From: Pseudobdellovibrionaceae bacterium
GTDB lineage: Bacteria; Bdellovibrionota; Bdellovibrionia; Bdellovibrionales; Bdellovibrionaceae
NCBI GenBank assembly: GCA_022843825.1
Contig: JALHMX010000003.1
Span: 123,563-187,562, forward strand
DNA length: 64,000 bases
Reading direction: 5' to 3'
How positions within the stretch are numbered: position 1 is the stretch's first letter; every line of letters starts with the position of its first letter. Shown here one piece after another: positions 1-8,662 of the stretch. Under the pieces are notes generated by a model. That model was not told the origin of the DNA, did no database searches, and saw only the letters and a program-made list of their open reading frames with translations. The position numbers were made by a program, and so were the translations under genes.

Positions 1-252
1 TTGAACGCCAAAACCAGCATTTTTTAGATCAATCGTGTACTGATTCCATTCTCCAAAGAATCCCTGCTGGGCAGCATATAGACTGCTTAGTGCTCCGCGA
101 GCCTCAGCTTGGCGAGATCTTGCTTGGAATTTAGCATATTGTGGAATACCGATCGCTGCAAGAATTCCGATAATTGCAACGACAATCATTAACTCGACGA
201 GCGAGAAACCCGCTTGGTCATGCCGCGTACGTACTGTGCGTTTGAAAATCAT
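1..252 (-). CDS. Type IV pilin (PilA-like), 5' part only
   Basis: The N-terminal 84 residues of a type IV pilin run off the left edge of the window. After a 15-residue basic leader ending in AG comes the class III signal [19 protein letters not shown]. Prepilin peptidase would cut after Gly15, and the conserved Glu lies at +5 of the mature protein. A hydrophobic helix then leads into [19 protein letters not shown], the usual alpha1 continuation, followed by a Leu/Tyr/Trp-rich stretch typical of Bdellovibrio and Myxococcus PilA-like subunits. The start is ATG at 252, preceded on the minus strand by AAGGGG at good spacing. The subunit would assemble into an inner-membrane-anchored pilus or pseudopilus. 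The missing C-terminus prevents separating a major pilin from a minor pilin or type II secretion pseudopilin. Confidence 0.93.
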   Translation of the reverse strand, partial: MIFKRTVRTRHDQAGFSLVELMIVVAIIGILAAIGIPQYAKFQARSRQAEARGALSSLYAAQQGFFGEWNQYTIDLKNAGFGVQ

Positions 253-398
253 ATGTTCCCCTTATTGTGGTTATAAGGTTTTTTACTATAAGTAAAAAAC
301 TTGTTTAATTTTATATAGGTGTCTATTTATTTAACCGCCATTTTTTTAACTAGGCAAGACTTTATATTATTAGCAATTTAGGTCATAATATAAGAACT

Positions 399-716
399 AT
401 GAGTCGATCAAAACGCAACACTGAGACAGATTCAGATATTTTGTATCAAGACGAGACTAAAGAGCCATCGATGTATCGCGTTATCATCCTTAACGACGAC
501 TACACACCTATGGATTTCGTTATTTTCGTTCTGAAAAAAATCTTTCACCACGACGATGGTCGAGCTGAAAAGATTATGCTGGATATTCACAAAAAGGGCG
601 CCGGCCTAGCGGGAGTGTTCACGTTTGAAGTGGCAGAAACCAAATCGATGCAAATGAACCAGCTTGCGAAAGAAAACAAGCATCCGTTAAAAAGCTTTAC
701 CGAGGAGGACGTTTAA
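399..716 (+). CDS. clpS: ClpS, adaptor of the ClpAP protease
   Basis: The 105-residue protein has the normal ClpS length and fold signature. A variable acidic N-terminal tail precedes [16 protein letters not shown] (from about residue 26), which carries the N-degron pocket residues Asn-Asp-Asp. The conserved HKKGAG and an Ala-Glu-Thr-Lys segment follow. ClpS binds proteins with N-terminal Leu, Phe, Tyr or Trp and hands them to ClpA; here clpA begins 1 nt after the clpS stop, so the two are probably translationally coupled. A proteobacterial aat gene at about 53 kb would supply secondary N-degrons. The start at 399 has only a weak Shine-Dalgarno, and no confident promoter was found in the 146-bp gap separating it from the divergent pilin. 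Confidence 0.96.
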   Translation: MSRSKRNTETDSDILYQDETKEPSMYRVIILNDDYTPMDFVIFVLKKIFHHDDGRAEKIMLDIHKKGAGLAGVFTFEVAETKSMQMNQLAKENKHPLKSFTEEDV

Positions 717-717
717 G

Positions 718-3009
718 ATGATGACCAAAGAGTTAGATAAGCGTTTAGGTAAGGCCATAGACTTGGCGACAAAAATGAAACACGAGTTTGTTTCCTTAGA
801 TCACATTTTATTTTGTCTGGTGGAGGCCCCCTCAATTATCACAGTCATTGAGGGCTTAGGCTCTTCCCCCTCCGAAGTGAAATCAGAAATTAAAAAATTT
901 ATAAATCAAGTTAAGCCTTTAAAAAATATCGATGCTGAATGGCGCCCAGACCTAACTGTAGGAGTCCATCGCGTTTTTGAACGTGCGGCCAATCAAATGC
1001 AAAATGCAGGACGCAACGAAGTTTCTGAAACGGCAGTTTTAATTGAAATGTTTGATGAGAAAAAATCTAACGCGGCCTATGTTTTAGAAAAATCAGGGCT
1101 CACACAATTTGATGTTATCCGTTACGTCAGTCATAGCATAGGGTCCCCTGGTGTAGAGAGCAGTAAATCAGAAAAAAGCAGCCTTGGCACGGAAGCAGAC
1201 CACTCCTCGGCCCTAGAAGATTTTTGCATAAATTTAAACGCCAGCGTAACCAGTGATATATCCGGCCAGCGCCGTAATAATCTTATAGGGCGCGAAGATG
1301 TCTTGGAAAAAATGATTCAGACATTGGCGCGTAAACAGAAAAACAATCCCCTGCTTATTGGAGAATCCGGCGTTGGCAAGACTGCCATTGCTGAAGGCTT
1401 GGCTGAAAAAATAGTTCAGGGACAAGTTCCTGAGTTTTTAAAAAGTAAAATTATTTATTCCTTAGATTTAGGCTCTCTGTTGGCCGGAGCGCGCTATCGT
1501 GGCGACTTTGAAGGACGACTGAAGAAAATTCTTAAAGAGGCCGCCGCCAATAGAGAGATCATTTTATTTATAGATGAAATTCATAATATCGTTGGAGCCG
1601 GAGCGACTTCAGGTGGATCCATGGACGCGGGAAATCTTTTAAAGCCGGCCCTTTCCCGATCAGAAATTACTTGTATCGGCGCTACTACTTTCTCTGAATA
1701 TCGACAGTATTTTGAAAAAGATCGCGCGCTTAATCGACGCTTTCAAAAAATTGATATCAATGAGCCCAGTCGAGAAGACTGTTTAAAAATTTTAAATGGT
1801 CTTAAAGAAAAGTATGAAAAATTCCACGGCGTTACCTATACTGAAGAGGCTATAAGCGCCTGCATTGATTTATCCTTAAAGTATAATCCTTCAGGAAAGC
1901 TGCCCGATAAGGCCATTGATTTAATGGATGAGGTCGGAAGTTTCAAGAAGCTCCAATCACCAACAACCAACAAACCCCTTGCCGTTGATCTTAACGATGT
2001 ATCACTTATGGTCAGCAAAATGTCGGGCATACCCACCACTCAGGTTTCCTCATCAGATTTAAACTCACTTAAAAATTTAGACATTAAGTTAAAATCTATA
2101 ATCTTCGGACAAGATGAAGCTATCGATGCCTTAGTTAAATCAATTAAATTTGCCCGCACTGGCCTAGAAAACAAAGAAAAACCATGGGGAAGCTTTTTGT
2201 TTGCCGGCCCGACCGGAGTCGGAAAAACTGAAGTGTGTAAACAAATTTCCAGGCTGCTTGGCATTACTTTTCATCGATTCGATATGAGTGAGTACATGGA
2301 GAAGCATTCGGTTTCAAGATTGATTGGAGCCCCTCCTGGCTATGTGGGCTTTGATCAAGGTGGGCAACTGGCTGAGGCCATTACTAAAACCCCGTTTAGC
2401 TTAGTGCTGTTGGATGAAATTGAAAAAGCGCATCCTGATGTTTTTAATATTTTGCTTCAGATTATGGACGCTGGACAAATGACGGACAGCCAGGGACGGA
2501 AAGTTGATTTTAAAAATTGCTTGATCGTAATGACATCCAACGCAGGTGCGGCCGAGGTGGCAAAGGGATTAATTGGCTTTGGAAGCAAAGACGATAAAAA
2601 GACAGTTAGTCATGAAGCTATTAAAAAAACCTTTGCTCCGGAATTTTTAAATCGCTTAGATCATATCATTTATTTTAACTCATTAACATTAGATCTTATA
2701 AAGCAAGTTGTTGTTAAATTTCTTAATGAACTTAAAATACAGTTGGCGGCAAAGAAAATTAATTTCGCGTACTCTGATGCGCTTGTCGAACATCTTGCTC
2801 AAATAGGCTTCGACCCCGTTTATGGCGCAAGACCATTGGCCAGAACCATCGATAAAAGTGTCAAATCAGTTTTGGTGGATGAACTTCTATTTGGTAAGCT
2901 GAAAAACGGCGGCGATCTGTTTGTAGATTATTTGCATAACAAAGTAGAAACTCAAATTACTCCATTTAAAAAAGAGTCGATTAAAGGAAGCGTTAAAACC
3001 GATGCCTAA
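718..3009 (+). CDS. clpA: ClpA, AAA+ unfoldase of ClpAP
   Basis: This 763-residue class I Clp ATPase begins with a Clp N-domain (about 1-145). The first AAA module has Walker A GESGVGKT at 215-222 and a Walker B ending in IDEIHN. The second has GPTGVGKT at 497-504 and [13 protein letters not shown]. No long coiled-coil middle domain separates the modules, which excludes ClpB and fits ClpA. An Ile-Gly-Phe tripeptide at 619-621, in the loop where E. coli ClpA carries Ile-Gly-Leu, is the expected ClpP-docking loop. ATG codons at 718 and 721 are both possible starts. ClpP itself is not in this window. The 3' end overlaps the following transglycosylase by 8 nt. Confidence 0.96.
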   Translation: MMTKELDKRLGKAIDLATKMKHEFVSLDHILFCLVEAPSIITVIEGLGSSPSEVKSEIKKFINQVKPLKNIDAEWRPDLTVGVHRVFERAANQMQNAGRNEVSETAVLIEMFDEKKSNAAYVLEKSGLTQFDVIRYVSHSIGSPGVESSKSEKSSLGTEADHSSALEDFCINLNASVTSDISGQRRNNLIGREDVLEKMIQTLARKQKNNPLLIGESGVGKTAIAEGLAEKIVQGQVPEFLKSKIIYSLDLGSLLAGARYRGDFEGRLKKILKEAAANREIILFIDEIHNIVGAGATSGGSMDAGNLLKPALSRSEITCIGATTFSEYRQYFEKDRALNRRFQKIDINEPSREDCLKILNGLKEKYEKFHGVTYTEEAISACIDLSLKYNPSGKLPDKAIDLMDEVGSFKKLQSPTTNKPLAVDLNDVSLMVSKMSGIPTTQVSSSDLNSLKNLDIKLKSIIFGQDEAIDALVKSIKFARTGLENKEKPWGSFLFAGPTGVGKTEVCKQISRLLGITFHRFDMSEYMEKHSVSRLIGAPPGYVGFDQGGQLAEAITKTPFSLVLLDEIEKAHPDVFNILLQIMDAGQMTDSQGRKVDFKNCLIVMTSNAGAAEVAKGLIGFGSKDDKKTVSHEAIKKTFAPEFLNRLDHIIYFNSLTLDLIKQVVVKFLNELKIQLAAKKINFAYSDALVEHLAQIGFDPVYGARPLARTIDKSVKSVLVDELLFGKLKNGGDLFVDYLHNKVETQITPFKKESIKGSVKTDA

Positions 3010-4837
3010 AACATTTAGCTTTTTATTTCTTTCCTTAACACTGTCGATGGCGACACCTGAAGATGTTTTAACTGAGTCTGTAAAACCAACGAAGACTTCA
3101 TCTTTAAATCGAATTAAAGATATGGATTGTCCCGCTTTGTTAGCTAAAGCTAAAGAAGAAGCCTACGTGCTAAAAAATTTAGCGGCACTTTATGCCAACA
3201 GAAAATGTAAGGACTTTAGATTTGATTTTAAAAAATTATCTGAGCTCGAAAAGCGCATTTTTAAAATGCGCTTTGATGAGGTCGACGACTCTCGTAAAGC
3301 AGAGCTAAAAGATACGGACACCATCGCTTCTTTGCAAGCTCAATACAAAAAAGAAAAAAGACCTGAAGAGCGTTTTAATCTATTTAAAAAACTACGTCAA
3401 AAGTACCGCTCCGCGGGACGCATCAATGATTCTATGAAACTCATCAAGAGCCAACACGCTGAATTAGCAAAACTAATTCCCAAACAGTTAAAAGCTAAAA
3501 AACCATTAGCAGTTTCATACGATATTTACGTTGAATCCACGCAAATATACTCTAAGGCTCTATGGAATAATAATAAAATAGATCAAGCCACAAAAGTGAT
3601 CGAGCAAACTATTAATGACATCAGTGGCAAACACTCGACTTACTCACTTCATTATTTACTAGGAAAAATTCAAGAGGATAAATTTCTTTTTGAATCTGCT
3701 ATTAATAACTTTGACAAAGCTATGGCAGACTATAAAGTTGCTAAGGATAAAAAGCTGCCTATTGACCGGAGTTTTGATCCCTCTCGTGCTGAATGGAGCA
3801 AAGCCTGGATACAATATCGCCATTTTGAACCCATTAAAACAGCTGAAACCCTAAAACATATTGCGGACACATCCGCTGACGCCACAGAAGTGTCCCGCGC
3901 AAACTTTTTTCTGGCTAAAATCTACAAAAAAATGCAAAAGGAAGATGAAGCAAAAAAAGTTTTAGAAGAAAATATTAAAAATGACTTTTTTAGCTTTTAC
4001 TCTTTAGCTTCCTATCATGAACTCGGAAAAAAAATTCCACCTATAGAGTCCATAAAGACAACATCCACTATTAAGTTTGATCCTGATCTTTCATTTATGA
4101 GTAAATCAGATAAAGATTTTTTCTTTGCACTTATAGAAAATGAAGAGATCGAAATGGTCGACCTGGCTAGCTTGATCTTTACAAAAAACAATACAGATTA
4201 TCTTAACACCGGAATACACTTAGCAGAAAAACTTCAGTTTTATATGCCACTTTTTGTTAGCTTTACTCGTTTAAATAACGAACAAAAAAAAGAACTTTTT
4301 GTTAAGCATTCAAGATTACTGTTCCCCGAAGTCTACACTGATAAAGTCAATGAGATGAGCCAGAAGACAAATGTTTCAACGTCTTTAATTTATTCCATTA
4401 TGAAACAAGAGTCCGGATTCAATCCTGAAAGCCGCAGCCATGCAAATGCCATGGGATTGATGCAGGTTATCCCGCGCCTTGCTAAAACCTTAGCCAAAAA
4501 GTACAAAATTGAAGACTACAAATCTGAAGAAGACCTATTTAATCCCTTAGTAAATATAGAACTCGGTACGTATGAGCTAAGAGATCAAGTTAACAAACAA
4601 AATGGTCAGCTTTCATTTGTTGCCTCAGCTTACAATGCCGGACCCAATGCCTTAAAAAGATGGCGCGGGCGTGAACCTATTCAAGACATGTTTGAATTCA
4701 TCGAGAATATTCCTTATGACGAAACTCGTAGTTATGTTAAGATTATTGCTCGCAACATGTTATTCTACGAACGTCTAGCTGCCCCAGACAAAGAGCACGT
4801 TTTTCCGATTGAGTTTATTAAAATAACTGAGGAATAG
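3002..4837 (+). CDS. Soluble lytic murein transglycosylase (Slt70-like)
   Basis: The 611-residue exported protein starts with a short signal peptide (FSFLFLSLTLS). A long alpha-helical superhelical region follows (about 30-440, with degenerate tetratricopeptide-like helices), then a C-terminal SLT domain. The catalytic Glu is E470 in MKQESGFNP, followed by the family motifs SHANAMGLMQVIP and SAYNAGPNALKRW. The enzyme cleaves the MurNAc-GlcNAc bond of peptidoglycan with 1,6-anhydro product formation in the periplasm. The layout (helical ring plus C-terminal catalytic domain) is that of Slt70. Its start overlaps clpA by 8 nt, indicating cotranscription with clpSA. A link between proteolysis and wall remodelling is suggested only by this arrangement. 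Confidence 0.92.
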   Translation: MPKTFSFLFLSLTLSMATPEDVLTESVKPTKTSSLNRIKDMDCPALLAKAKEEAYVLKNLAALYANRKCKDFRFDFKKLSELEKRIFKMRFDEVDDSRKAELKDTDTIASLQAQYKKEKRPEERFNLFKKLRQKYRSAGRINDSMKLIKSQHAELAKLIPKQLKAKKPLAVSYDIYVESTQIYSKALWNNNKIDQATKVIEQTINDISGKHSTYSLHYLLGKIQEDKFLFESAINNFDKAMADYKVAKDKKLPIDRSFDPSRAEWSKAWIQYRHFEPIKTAETLKHIADTSADATEVSRANFFLAKIYKKMQKEDEAKKVLEENIKNDFFSFYSLASYHELGKKIPPIESIKTTSTIKFDPDLSFMSKSDKDFFFALIENEEIEMVDLASLIFTKNNTDYLNTGIHLAEKLQFYMPLFVSFTRLNNEQKKELFVKHSRLLFPEVYTDKVNEMSQKTNVSTSLIYSIMKQESGFNPESRSHANAMGLMQVIPRLAKTLAKKYKIEDYKSEEDLFNPLVNIELGTYELRDQVNKQNGQLSFVASAYNAGPNALKRWRGREPIQDMFEFIENIPYDETRSYVKIIARNMLFYERLAAPDKEHVFPIEFIKITEE

Positions 4838-4875
4838 CCGTTTAGATTCTGTCTTAAAAAGCCGATAAACAAAAT

Positions 4876-6279
4876 ATGAAAAACAAAAAAACGCTTGCCG
4901 CTTTTATCGGACTTTTTGGTCTCTTTTGTGTTATCACCATTGCCTACAGTGTAATGATCTATTCTCAGGCGTTTCCTGAACGTATCATGCAATCAAAATC
5001 AAAAACCACTTCTGGAAAAAAGGGTGAAACCCGTCAATTAGAGCTCAGTCCCGCTAAAGACACCTCCAGTAAAATTAGTGATGAGCCTTCTGCCTTATTT
5101 AACGATCCCGCAATTAAACAAGCTTGGGGACTGAAAAAAGCTGATGCGGCTCGCGCATGGGCTGTTACTCGAGGAAGTAGAAATGTCCTGGTGGCTATCA
5201 TTGATACTGGTATTGATGTTCGGCATGAAGACCTTAAAGGAAACCTATGGATGAATCCTGGCGAAACAGGTATCGACTCCAAAGGCCGCGATAAAGCGAC
5301 CAATGGTATAGATGACGATGGTAATGGTTTTGTCGATGATGTTCATGGCTGGAATTTTGTCTCTTCAAATAACAAGCTTGACGATAATCATGGACACGGA
5401 ACTCACATCGCCGGAATCGTGGGAGCAGAGGCTGGAAACAATAAGGGCATCAGTGGAATTTCACCTGAGGTAAGCCTTATGGTTCTAAAATATTTCGATC
5501 CCAAGGTTCCCAATAATGACAACTTGAAAAATACTATTCAGGCCATCGACTATGCGGTCAATATGGGGGCCCATATTATTAACTACTCCGGTGGTGGAAC
5601 AGAATTTTCTCAAGAAGAATACGAAGCTGTTAAAAGAGCGGAAGCAAAAGGTATCTTATTTGTAGCAGCAGCTGGTAACGAGCGTTCTAATTCAGATAAA
5701 CATCATTACTACCCAGCTGATTATAAACTAAATAATATTATTTCAGTAACTGCAATTGATCCCACAGCGGAGGTATTGAGTTCATCAAACTATGGTGTGG
5801 AAACAGTACACATAGCAGCGCCAGGACAAAATATTTTGTCCTGTTTGCCTCAAAACACTTATGGTTTAATGACGGGAACATCTCAGGCAACCGCATTTAT
5901 AACTGGCGCAGCTGTATTAGTGATGGCCCACAAAGAACTTTACGGAAAGCCAGAAGAAGTTAAAAAATATATTCTAGCCACTGGCGATAGCACGACTTCA
6001 TTAGTAGGAAAAACAGGAACATCGCGCCGACTCAATTTATTTAAAGCCTTAACTATCCTGGAAGGACAAAAAACAGCCTTCTCTGGCGTAGATACTGGTA
6101 ATATTCAGAACCGAGATGTTTTCTCCTCGAAACAAAATAATCAAGATCCTAACAGCGGTTTTAAGGGTTTAACTGACGTTTCCACATTCGGAAAAGAATT
6201 TATAAAAGCCGTGAAAAAACCTGACAATAAAAAGAAGCTAAAACAGGCCGAGAAGCCAATAACGACTGAAGAGAATTAA
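4876..6279 (+). CDS. Membrane-anchored or secreted subtilisin-like serine protease (S8)
   Basis: The 467-residue protein has an N-terminal hydrophobic segment (about 7-28) that could be an uncleaved anchor or signal peptide, a low-complexity linker, then a peptidase S8 domain. The catalytic triad is visible: D110 in IIDTGIDVRHEDL, H174 in HGHGTHIAG, and S336 in TGTSQATA. The oxyanion Asn lies in AAAGNERS. An Asp/Gly-rich insertion (NGIDDDGNGFVDD) looks like a calcium-binding loop found in many bacterial subtilases. The C-terminal 70 residues are lysine-rich and unstructured. It lies 38 nt after the lytic transglycosylase and may share its transcript. Its stop codon overlaps the converging zinc-ribbon gene by 4 nt. 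Substrates are unknown. Confidence 0.93.
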   Translation: MKNKKTLAAFIGLFGLFCVITIAYSVMIYSQAFPERIMQSKSKTTSGKKGETRQLELSPAKDTSSKISDEPSALFNDPAIKQAWGLKKADAARAWAVTRGSRNVLVAIIDTGIDVRHEDLKGNLWMNPGETGIDSKGRDKATNGIDDDGNGFVDDVHGWNFVSSNNKLDDNHGHGTHIAGIVGAEAGNNKGISGISPEVSLMVLKYFDPKVPNNDNLKNTIQAIDYAVNMGAHIINYSGGGTEFSQEEYEAVKRAEAKGILFVAAAGNERSNSDKHHYYPADYKLNNIISVTAIDPTAEVLSSSNYGVETVHIAAPGQNILSCLPQNTYGLMTGTSQATAFITGAAVLVMAHKELYGKPEEVKKYILATGDSTTSLVGKTGTSRRLNLFKALTILEGQKTAFSGVDTGNIQNRDVFSSKQNNQDPNSGFKGLTDVSTFGKEFIKAVKKPDNKKKLKQAEKPITTEEN

Positions 6280-7028
6280 ACCCGCTGATTTTTAGATATA
6301 GACCAAAGTCCTAACGACAACGCTATACCGGCAACGAAAAGACCATTCATGGCTGGAAACAAAGGTCTAACGACATTGATAACGATAAACACAACACCTA
6401 TTATCCCGAGGGCTAAACAAACGTTGCTAACAGTTATCTCGACACCCATAAAACGTCTATTAAAAGATTGTACTCGATGGGGAGATAATATCTCATGTTC
6501 TTTATTCATATAGCTGCTCATAACTGCTTCTAGTCGGAGCTCTATTTGTTTTAAATACTTCTCAATAACTTGGTCATCCCCGATTATTTTTTTCAATTCA
6601 ATGTATTTCTGAGCTGCAAAACTAAGAGCTGACATCTCTTGAGCTTTGTTAAGAAAAATCTGGTGTGCACTATCATCTTCGATATTCATAACCACCGCAT
6701 TCCACTTTTTATTAAGCTCATACAAACGGGGGCTTTCAAGTTTTACAATGTCATTGTAGCGAGCCTCAAGAACGCCACAGCTTGGGCATTCATCATTATT
6801 TTTACTCTTTAAAAATCCACATTTTGTACAACTGGTGAAGTCATGACGTGATTTTTTTTCAGTTGGATAAATCCCGCTCAATGTTTTCTGCGATAAAAGA
6901 TAAAAATCCTCTTGGCACTCTGTACACTGAAACTCGGTATTGGAAGAATGATCCTCGCCGTCAGTGCAGTACAGCTTCTGACAGTGCGGGCAGCGAAAGA
7001 GAATTTCTGATGTTAATTCATTAATCAT
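6276..7028 (-). CDS. Double zinc-ribbon protein with C-terminal membrane hairpin
   Basis: This 250-residue protein is not assigned to a named family. Two cysteine quartets are visible: C13/C16 with C35/C38, and C67/C70 with C81/C84, each a zinc ribbon or rubredoxin-like knuckle. A helical middle region (about 95-170) has heptad-like Leu/Ile spacing. The C-terminus holds two hydrophobic segments (about 200-222 and 230-245), so the zinc ribbons should face the cytoplasm. The start lies only 17 nt from that of the divergent lnt gene, so promoters must overlap coding sequence. Stand-alone zinc-ribbon membrane proteins of this kind are common in deltaproteobacteria and Bdellovibrionota but have no known role. 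Confidence 0.82.
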   Translation of the reverse strand: MINELTSEILFRCPHCQKLYCTDGEDHSSNTEFQCTECQEDFYLLSQKTLSGIYPTEKKSRHDFTSCTKCGFLKSKNNDECPSCGVLEARYNDIVKLESPRLYELNKKWNAVVMNIEDDSAHQIFLNKAQEMSALSFAAQKYIELKKIIGDDQVIEKYLKQIELRLEAVMSSYMNKEHEILSPHRVQSFNRRFMGVEITVSNVCLALGIIGVVFIVINVVRPLFPAMNGLFVAGIALSLGLWSISKNQRV

Positions 7029-7045
7029 ATGTTACCAATTATAGC

Positions 7046-8662
7046 ATGACCAACATTTTACTCCAATTCAAGCTAAAATATCATTTTTATGTATTATCTA
7101 TACTCTCGGGAATTTTAGTCGGAACTTCTTATATTCCCTATCCGGCTTGGGGCATTTTCTTCTGTTATATACCTTTGTGGTATGCGCTTATTCAAAGCGA
7201 AAAACAAAAAATATCTCTTAAAGAACAGTTTTTTCTGGCCTGGATTACACAGTTTATTTACACCATTATCGGATTTAACTGGATCGCCTACACAGCGATG
7301 GAGTTCGGCCATTTATCGCCCTTACTTTCGTATTCGGCTCTAATTTTATTTGCCGCCTTTATCCATATTCACATTCCCATCAGTATGACGCTGGCGACTT
7401 GGCTCAAGCGCCGGTTTAGCTTATCACAGACTCAACATATTTTCACCATTGCCATAGTTATGGCCCTGATTGAAAGAGTATGGCCAAGTATTTTTGAATG
7501 GAATTTAGCCTATGTATTTTTGTGGATGAGGTGGCCATTGTTTCAGTGGGCCGATACAGTGGGATTTCTGGGCCTGTCCGCATTTCTGCTAGTGGCACAA
7601 AGCGTGCTGCTGACAGCAACCTATGCTTTCAAAACTAGTAAATTGAAATCCTTAACCTTAGTTTTAGGACTGGTCACATCTATTGGATTACTTAACTGGA
7701 CAGGATTACTAAAAGAAAAAAAATGGAGTCAAACTGACAGCAGTATTCGTTTTAGCATAACTCAAGGAAATGTTGGCAATGAAGAAAAGTTACTTTCTGA
7801 ATTGGGAGCTCAGTTTCGCCCGACCATCGTCGGAAAATATGTAGATCAAGTCGATGAATATCTTGCCGAGAATCAACTGCCTGATATTATTTTGTGGCCA
7901 GAAACGGCGATGCCACTGGCACTAGATGATCATCTTTTGACTTATCCGCTACAAGCAAGAATCTTAAATAAAGTAAAAGCTTGGGATACTATTCTTATCA
8001 CCGGAGCTTTTTCGCACGATCAAATAAAAAAAGATCACCTTGGTACGACATTAACTCGAAACGCTATTTTCTTTATCGGCCCCTATGGACCAGTGCAGCC
8101 GGCCTATCATAAATCGCAACTTTTAGCTTTTGGTGAGTATCTACCGCTGGGAGAGACGTTTCCATTTCTATATAAACTATTACCATTTGTGGGAACTTTT
8201 GAAAAAGGCCCCGGACCTGTCATAAAAACAGTTCAATTAAAGTCAGGAAAAAAGATTAATCTGGGCCCTCAAATTTGCTATGAATCTTTGGACCCAGCAT
8301 TCTCTAGACAATTAGCAAAAAAAGGGGCGGAAATTATTTTTAATGTGACGAACGATTCCTGGTTTGGTGACTGGGCCGAGCCCTACCAACATATGGTCAT
8401 GACGCTTGCTCGAGGCGTTGAAACCCGTCGCCCCTTAGTGCGGTCAACCAACACCGGAATAACAACTGTTATATTAGCTAACGGCAGCGAGCTTTCGCGC
8501 TCCCCTATTAATAAGCGCTGGATGGACTCATATGATGTTAAATATTTATCACAGGCCCCGCAATCACATTATACCACATGGGGACATTTTGATTGGCTGA
8601 TTTTAGTTTTTAGTTTAGTTTTTATATTGTGGAGTGGTGCAAATGTCCGAAAAATTAAGTAA
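7046..8662 (+). CDS. lnt: Apolipoprotein N-acyltransferase
   Basis: The 538-residue protein has about seven N-terminal membrane segments followed by a periplasmic nitrilase-fold (CN-hydrolase) domain from about residue 230, then a final C-terminal membrane helix. The catalytic triad is E286 (WPETAMPL), K356 (HKSQLLAFGEYLP) and C411 (GPQICYESLDP), matching Glu-Lys-Cys of E. coli Lnt. It adds the third acyl chain to the N-terminal cysteine of outer-membrane lipoproteins, and this window itself encodes several lipobox proteins. The tail-end overlap with mutS2 suggests an operon. The start is ATG at 7046, with no strong Shine-Dalgarno. Confidence 0.96.
   Translation: MTNILLQFKLKYHFYVLSILSGILVGTSYIPYPAWGIFFCYIPLWYALIQSEKQKISLKEQFFLAWITQFIYTIIGFNWIAYTAMEFGHLSPLLSYSALILFAAFIHIHIPISMTLATWLKRRFSLSQTQHIFTIAIVMALIERVWPSIFEWNLAYVFLWMRWPLFQWADTVGFLGLSAFLLVAQSVLLTATYAFKTSKLKSLTLVLGLVTSIGLLNWTGLLKEKKWSQTDSSIRFSITQGNVGNEEKLLSELGAQFRPTIVGKYVDQVDEYLAENQLPDIILWPETAMPLALDDHLLTYPLQARILNKVKAWDTILITGAFSHDQIKKDHLGTTLTRNAIFFIGPYGPVQPAYHKSQLLAFGEYLPLGETFPFLYKLLPFVGTFEKGPGPVIKTVQLKSGKKINLGPQICYESLDPAFSRQLAKKGAEIIFNVTNDSWFGDWAEPYQHMVMTLARGVETRRPLVRSTNTGITTVILANGSELSRSPINKRWMDSYDVKYLSQAPQSHYTTWGHFDWLILVFSLVFILWSGANVRKIK

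Noticed and set aside
718..3009. Annotation of the AAA+ gene as ClpB or ClpC
   Set aside because: No long middle coiled coil is present, clpS is directly upstream, and the ClpP-docking tripeptide is present, which fits ClpA.
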